A DNA stretch of 64,000 nt from Anaerolineae bacterium (GTDB taxonomy: Bacteria; Chloroflexota; Anaerolineae; Aggregatilineales; Phototrophicaceae): the NCBI GenBank assembly GCA_022821805.1, contig JAJECX010000001.1:248001-312000 (forward strand). Direction: 5' to 3'. Below are positions 59,794-64,000 of this stretch, piece after piece; position 1 is the stretch's first letter; the number at the start of each line of letters is the position of its first letter. The position numbers and the translations under genes were made by a program. The notes beneath the pieces were generated by a model that was given only the letters and a program-made list of their open reading frames with translations, had not been told where the DNA came from and ran no database searches.

Positions 59794-61452
59794 ATGGCAA
59801 GAAAACCCAAATTCAAGATCACGCCGATCGGCGGCTTAGGCGAGATCGGCAAAAACATGACCTTGTTCGAACGGAACGGGGAAGGCTTCCTGATTGATTG
59901 CGGCATCATGTTCCCGGCCAACGACATGCACGGCGTCGACTACATCATTCCTGACTACCGTTGGCTGGAAGAGCGTGAAGATATTCGGCTGCACGGAGTT
60001 GCCTTCACGCATGGTCACGAAGACCATATCGGCGCCGTACAACATGTCGTCAGATCTTTTCCTGGCATTCCCTTGTACGCGACCCCGCTGACTACGGGTT
60101 TGCTGCAAGTCAAGCTCAAGAACGCGCGACTGCTCAAATCTACCAAAATTCACACTTTTGACGCCGGCGACACCATCAAGATCGGTCCCTTCAAGCTGGA
60201 GAGCTTTCACGTTTGTCATAGCATCCCCAATTGCGTCGGCTATGGCATTGAGACGCCATACGGCATGATCGTGCACACTGGCGACTACAAATTCGACAAT
60301 ACGCCGGTACATGGTCGCAAGACTGATTATGCCAAACTGGCCGGTTTCGCGCAGCGCGGCGTCGTGCTCTTGATGGCTGATAGCACGAATGCCGACCGCG
60401 CGGGCTGGACGCAGTCCGAAGCCGTTATTGATGGCGCGCTCGACAAGGTGTTTCGCGCGGCAAAAGGGCGGATCATGGTGGCCACTTTCGCCTCGCTTGT
60501 GTCGCGCGTGCAGCAGGTGGTCAACGCGGCGCGCAACCACAAGCGAAAAGTCTGCATAACCGGCTACACCATGTCCGAATACGCCAAGATCGCGCGCAAG
60601 CTCGGTTACCTCGATGTCGAAGACGACATGCTGGTCAGCATCGGACAGGCGCAAGCGATGCCGCCGCGCAAGGTCGTCTTTATGGTCACCGGGTCGCAAG
60701 GCGAACCATCGGCTGTCTTGGGCAAATTGGCAGCTGGACGGCACCGTCAACTGGATGTTCGCGACGGCGATACGATAATCCTGTCGTCGCATCCGATACC
60801 GGGAAACGAAGAAATGGTTTACCGCACGATCAATCGTCTTATCGAGCGCGGCGCTGATGTGGTCTACGATCCGATCGAAGCAGTGCATGTTTCCGGGCAC
60901 GCCTGCCAGGAAGAAATGCGCTTGATGCTCAATCTAACGCAGCCCAAGTATCTGATGCCGGTTCACGGAGAAACCAGGCACTTGCACTTGCACGCCAAGT
61001 TGTCGGCGGACAATGGCGTGCCAGCCGAGAATGTGGTAATGGTTGAAAACGGCGTCACGGTAGAACTGGGCTCGGGCGGCATAAGCATTGGCGAACGCCA
61101 ACCCGGCGGTTACGTATTCGTCGATGGCAGCGGAGTCGGCGATGTGGGGCGGGCTGTAATCCGTGACCGCGAAATCCTGGCGCAAGACGGATTCGTCTTG
61201 GTCAGCGTAAACGTAGACCAGCGAAGTGGCAAGCTGATTGATGAACCGCGTATTGTTTCGCGCGGTTTCGTCTACCTGAAAGACGCGGAAGACTTCCTTG
61301 ATCAGATAAGGGACAATATCACCGATGTGGTCAATCGCAGCCGCAACCTCAATGGCAACCGTCGGAACTTGGTCGAAGAGAGCCTGGGCAAGCTGATCTA
61401 TAACGAAACCAAACGCCGCCCGATGATTTTCAGCATTGTCAACGAGGTTTAG
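59794..61452 (+). CDS. rnj: Ribonuclease J
   Basis: 552 residues, normal for RNase J. The metallo-beta-lactamase core has THGHEDH (two-metal site), HTGDYKFD and the beta-CASP motifs ADSTNADR, GSQGEPSAVL, and SSHPIPGNE; VSGHACQEEM and PVHGETRHL follow. A C-terminal domain (about 450-552) mediates dimerisation. It acts as a 5'-exo- and endonuclease in mRNA decay and rRNA maturation. GGAG lies ten bases before the ATG. Confidence 0.96.
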   Translation: MARKPKFKITPIGGLGEIGKNMTLFERNGEGFLIDCGIMFPANDMHGVDYIIPDYRWLEEREDIRLHGVAFTHGHEDHIGAVQHVVRSFPGIPLYATPLTTGLLQVKLKNARLLKSTKIHTFDAGDTIKIGPFKLESFHVCHSIPNCVGYGIETPYGMIVHTGDYKFDNTPVHGRKTDYAKLAGFAQRGVVLLMADSTNADRAGWTQSEAVIDGALDKVFRAAKGRIMVATFASLVSRVQQVVNAARNHKRKVCITGYTMSEYAKIARKLGYLDVEDDMLVSIGQAQAMPPRKVVFMVTGSQGEPSAVLGKLAAGRHRQLDVRDGDTIILSSHPIPGNEEMVYRTINRLIERGADVVYDPIEAVHVSGHACQEEMRLMLNLTQPKYLMPVHGETRHLHLHAKLSADNGVPAENVVMVENGVTVELGSGGISIGERQPGGYVFVDGSGVGDVGRAVIRDREILAQDGFVLVSVNVDQRSGKLIDEPRIVSRGFVYLKDAEDFLDQIRDNITDVVNRSRNLNGNRRNLVEESLGKLIYNETKRRPMIFSIVNEV

Positions 61453-61453
61453 A

Positions 61454-61476
61454 CGAAAAGCGCTCCGACGCTTTCG
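61454..61476 (+). terminator. Possible hairpin after RNase J
   Basis: CGAAAAGCG pairs with CGCTTTCG with one bulged A and loop CTCCGA (61463-61468), just past the RNase J stop. There is no T tract after it, so termination is uncertain. Confidence 0.3.
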
Positions 61477-61560
61477 CCATGTCTTTCAGGCGAACGGATC
61501 GCCCGCGACCGGACATGGTTTAGTCCGGCTTCAGCGAATCCGCAGGGAAAGGAATTTCAC

Positions 61561-62313
61561 TTGAGGGGCAAAACGGTCATCCGGGCAAGTCATGTTACGC
61601 GGAATCTCAAGCTCGGCACGCATATCGTGCATGCGCTGCGCGGCGTAGATTTGGCGATCTACGCTAATGAAATGGTGGGCATAATCGGACCTTCCGGCAG
61701 TGGCAAGAGCACGCTGCTTGGGATCATTGGTGGCTTGGACAGCCCTACGGACGGCAAAATCGAAATCGACGGCATCGACATAACTACCATGAATGAAGGG
61801 CAGCTCACTGACATTCGCAATCAGAAGATTGGCTTTGTCTTTCAGTTCTTCAACCTGATACCGACGCTTACAGCGCTGGAAAACGTCGCGCTGCCGATCG
61901 AGTTCGCCCAGATACGCCGACACAAACCCTTCGATCGCGCCAAAGAGTTGCTTGACATGTTGGGGCTGGGCGGCCGCTTTCATCACCGGCCTAGCGAATT
62001 AAGCGGTGGGCAGCAGCAGCGAGTCGCCATTGCGCGCGCGTTGGCGAATGACCCGCCAATACTGCTAGCTGACGAGCCGACTGGCAATCTGGATTCGCAT
62101 TCCGGCGAGACGGTTTTGGCAGCGCTGAAGACAATACGCGACGAAAACGGAACGACCGTGGTCTTGGTCACACACGACCAGTCGCTGGCATCGCAGATGG
62201 ATCGCGTGCTCACACTGATTGACGGCCGGATTACGAATGGAATCGCGGATGAGCTCGCCCCAGAAAATGCGCCCCAAACAGCAACTGCCGCGGCAAGCTT
62301 GACTGGCTCGTAG
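61561..62313 (+). CDS. ABC transporter ATP-binding protein (LolD/MacB type)
   Basis: 250 residues with Walker A GPSGSGKSTLL, Q-loop FVFQFFNLIPTLTALENV, signature LSGGQQQRVAIARALA and Walker B ILLADEPTGNLD, the last characteristic of the MacB/LolD/FtsE group that works with FtsX-like permeases. No permease gene lies next to it. The start is most likely TTG 61561 with AGGA upstream; a short extra C-terminus (about 225-250) is unique. Confidence 0.88.
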   Translation: MRGKTVIRASHVTRNLKLGTHIVHALRGVDLAIYANEMVGIIGPSGSGKSTLLGIIGGLDSPTDGKIEIDGIDITTMNEGQLTDIRNQKIGFVFQFFNLIPTLTALENVALPIEFAQIRRHKPFDRAKELLDMLGLGGRFHHRPSELSGGQQQRVAIARALANDPPILLADEPTGNLDSHSGETVLAALKTIRDENGTTVVLVTHDQSLASQMDRVLTLIDGRITNGIADELAPENAPQTATAAASLTGS

Positions 62314-62339
62314 CGATTTTGCGTGCCGTATTGACACGT

Positions 62340-62345
62340 TATAAT
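62340..62345 (+). promoter_or_regulatory. -10 box upstream of the phosphoribosyltransferase gene
   Basis: A perfect TATAAT, 38 bases before the ATG, in the 70-bp gap. The only -35 candidate, TTTGCG at 62318-62323, is weak. Confidence 0.4.
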
Positions 62346-62383
62346 GGATTGCGCGAGCGTCCAATGATCTGCGAGGAAATCCC

Positions 62384-62941
62384 ATGGTTGACGAATTTCA
62401 CTCGGTAAAGGTTGCCGGCGTCAAACGCGAATTGCCGCTCATGGAGATCAAGCCGGGTGTCAAAATCGCTATCCTCAACATCCTGGGCGACTACGAATTT
62501 GTCAACGCGGCGAGCGCCGAACTAGCGCAACTGCTGGCGGACCGCGACATTGATGTGCTGGTTACTGCCGAGGCGAAGTCCATCCCGCTGGCGCACGCTC
62601 TCAGTTCGGAAATGCGGCTGCCGTACGTCGTCTTGCGCAAGACGCATAAACCCTACATGGGTGACGCGCTGCAGAGCGAAACCTTGAGCATCACTACCGG
62701 GCAGCCACAGACCTTATTCCTCGACGTCAAGGACCGAAAGCTGGTCGCGGGCCGGCGGATTGCCATTGTCGACGATGTGATTTCTACCGGGAGCACGCTG
62801 CAAGGCATGCGCCTAATCATGGACAAAGCGGGGGCAGATGTCGTTGCTGAGGCGGCGATTTTCACCGAAGGCGATCGCGCGCAATGGTACGATATCGTCG
62901 CCTTGGGTCACTTGCCCGTCTGGGTGGAAGATCAATCCTAA
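62384..62941 (+). CDS. Purine-type phosphoribosyltransferase (adenine PRT-like)
   Basis: 185 residues with the PRPP-binding loop IAIVDDVISTGSTLQ (about 127-141) and the type-I PRTase core, including DVLVTAEAKSIPLAHAL and LRKTHKPYMGD. It resembles Apt/Xpt-like proteins widely annotated as adenine phosphoribosyltransferase family; the base specificity is not clear, and it may act in purine salvage. GAGGAAATC precedes the ATG. Confidence 0.8.
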   Translation: MVDEFHSVKVAGVKRELPLMEIKPGVKIAILNILGDYEFVNAASAELAQLLADRDIDVLVTAEAKSIPLAHALSSEMRLPYVVLRKTHKPYMGDALQSETLSITTGQPQTLFLDVKDRKLVAGRRIAIVDDVISTGSTLQGMRLIMDKAGADVVAEAAIFTEGDRAQWYDIVALGHLPVWVEDQS

Positions 62942-63005
62942 GTATTCTCCGCGATTGTGATACAATTTTCGACAATTTCCTTTCAATTGTCGGAATTGTG
63001 TCGGT

Positions 63006-63587
63006 TTGTCATCAGCGCGCGGGTCATTTATCGTTTTTCTGATTCTCATCATTCTTATCTCGCTTAGCGGCGCGCTGCTTCTGTTTTCGCGTCCAGAGCC
63101 GATATCAATCACCATCAAGCCCCCACCGCCGACGGCAACCCCAATCCCGACGCCGACTCCGCGACCGATCTTGGTTTACGTGACTGGAGAAGTATCACGA
63201 CGAGGCACACAGCATTTTCTGCCATACGGCAGCCGTGTCTCCGATGCAGTGGCGGCCGCCGGCGGCTTTACCGAAGGGGCGAACAAAGAGCTGGTCAATC
63301 TGGCGGGCCTACTTCGCGACGGCGACCAGGTGCACGTTCCCAAAGTCAGGACGGACACTATAGACGGCGCTTTGCCGACCCCATCTGGCGAAGCGCTCGT
63401 CCGGATCAACTCCGCCACGCAGGCAGAACTGGAAACCCTGCCGCGCGTGGGAACGGCAATGGCTCTGCGCATTATCGAGTACCGGGAGCAGGTAGGTCCC
63501 TTCTCCACACTGGCTGATCTGGATCAGGTTTCTGGGATCGGTCCTTCGACCCTGGAAGCGCTCAAAGACCTGATTGTGTTTGACTAG
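63006..63587 (+). CDS. comEA: ComEA-like DNA-binding protein (SLBB + helix-hairpin-helix)
   Basis: 193 residues, probably from TTG 63006. One N-terminal span (IVFLILIILISLSGALLLF), a Pro/Thr-rich stalk (PPPTATPIPTPTPRP), an SLBB domain (about 55-115; VTGEVSRRGTQHFLP, AAGGFTEGANKELVN) and two helix-hairpin-helix motifs (about 132-193; INSATQAELETLPRVG, LADLDQVSGIGPSTLEAL). This is the layout of ComEA, which binds DNA outside the membrane during uptake. No comEC gene is in view. Its end overlaps the convergent ATPase gene by four bases. Confidence 0.9.
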   Translation: MSSARGSFIVFLILIILISLSGALLLFSRPEPISITIKPPPPTATPIPTPTPRPILVYVTGEVSRRGTQHFLPYGSRVSDAVAAAGGFTEGANKELVNLAGLLRDGDQVHVPKVRTDTIDGALPTPSGEALVRINSATQAELETLPRVGTAMALRIIEYREQVGPFSTLADLDQVSGIGPSTLEALKDLIVFD

Positions 63588-64000
63588 CGGATTCGATCGC
63601 CTGACTCGGCGTCGAAGAAGAGCGCGCGTGACCAATCCAACTGGCAATGCACGGTTTCGCCTGGCTGGAAACGCTCGCCCAATGGAACCTGAATTCTCCA
63701 GCGGCGCTTGCGCAGCCATACTTCAAGCAAAGCGTACTTTTCGGCGTAAAATGGGATCACGCGATCTATCGTCGCGGGAATGCCGCGTTCTTTGTCGCAG
63801 ACCGAAATATGTTCTGGGCGAAGCCCGACGATTACTTCGCTGCCATTGGGTCGATATTGCGGCAGGGCGGCGCGGCCCAAATAGCTGCCGTCCCACTCGC
63901 CATCGCTTACCCGTCCCCAAAAGGCATTAATGGTGGGCGTACCCAGGAATTCGGCGACAAAGAGACTGTCTGGATCGTCGTGCAGCTTATGGTAGGGACC
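63584..64000 (-). CDS. Sugar ABC transporter ATPase, C-terminal part (MalK/UgpC type), partial
   Basis: The frame is open to the window edge and gives the last 138 residues of a MalK/UgpC-like ATPase: DPDSLFVAEFLGTPTIN, where these proteins leave the nucleotide domain, then the OB/TOBE regulatory domain with VIVGLRPEHISV and a short final strand. The nucleotide-binding domain with the Walker motifs lies outside the window. Such proteins power uptake of oligosaccharides or glycerol-phosphate compounds. Confidence 0.85.
   Translation of the reverse strand, partial: GPYHKLHDDPDSLFVAEFLGTPTINAFWGRVSDGEWDGSYLGRAALPQYRPNGSEVIVGLRPEHISVCDKERGIPATIDRVIPFYAEKYALLEVWLRKRRWRIQVPLGERFQPGETVHCQLDWSRALFFDAESGDRIR

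Noticed and set aside
1-64000. CRISPR arrays, tRNA/rRNA genes, insertion sequences or prophage genes
   Set aside because: No regularly spaced repeats, cloverleaf-like sequences, transposase, integrase or structural phage genes were recognised by eye; a tRNAscan and IS search would settle this.

Overview
The window reads as a chromosomal segment of an uncultured, moderately GC-rich bacterium, most likely a member of the Chloroflexota. That placement is an inference. It rests on Pro/Thr-rich extracytoplasmic linkers in two membrane-anchored proteins (SH3 protein near 50 kb, ComEA-like protein near 63 kb), RNase J, a one-gene primary sigma factor, and the general gene mix. I recognised no tRNA, rRNA, CRISPR array, insertion sequence, integrase or reverse transcriptase.

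Layout. 0-12 kb: housekeeping and envelope genes (Rieske oxygenase, flippase-like membrane protein, glycosidase, Trm112-like protein, ClpB, mannose-6-phosphate isomerase, an internally duplicated coiled-coil membrane protein, two paralogous quinoprotein sugar dehydrogenases). 12.2-21 kb: a minus-strand operon of TIR-ATPase-HEAT, TIR-FGE/C-lectin-like, a small two-part protein, a possible 42-codon Arg-rich ORF and a NACHT ATPase. This is a strong candidate for an uncharacterised TIR/NACHT conflict (immunity) system. 21-30.5 kb: an EamA exporter, then a complete branched-chain amino acid ABC transporter (two binding proteins, LivH, an unusually long LivM, LivG, LivF) followed by a small-molecule kinase.

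31-37 kb: a glycosyltransferase and several little-known genes, including two selenoprotein genes read through in-frame TGA codons. One is an AhpD-like peroxidase with a Cys-x-x-Sec motif, the other a UGSC-family protein. Each has a hairpin at the expected distance after the TGA, and a thioredoxin-like CxxC protein lies between them. An ordinary gene caller would split both, so they are annotated here as single genes. 37-44 kb: FabF, a TfoX C-terminal-domain protein, an M16 peptidase pair (one active, one degenerate) and an isolated, more AT-rich DUF262/DUF1524 (GmrSD-like) nuclease gene that looks acquired.

43-50 kb: a co-directional minus-strand series of TrmB, MFS transporter, aminotransferase, primary sigma factor, a membrane protein of unknown function and an SH3 protein. 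50-54 kb: ModA-ModB without a ModC, an ArsC-type phosphatase-fold reductase, a methyltransferase and a TPR membrane protein. 55-64 kb: isocitrate dehydrogenase with a clear terminator; a sugar-modification operon (formyltransferase remnant, polyprenyl-phosphate glycosyltransferase, GNAT, WecE) that would make and transfer a dTDP-4-amino-4,6-dideoxygalactose-type residue; RNase J; a LolD-like ATPase; a phosphoribosyltransferase; a ComEA-like DNA-binding protein; and the 3' end of a MalK/UgpC-type sugar ABC ATPase running off the window.
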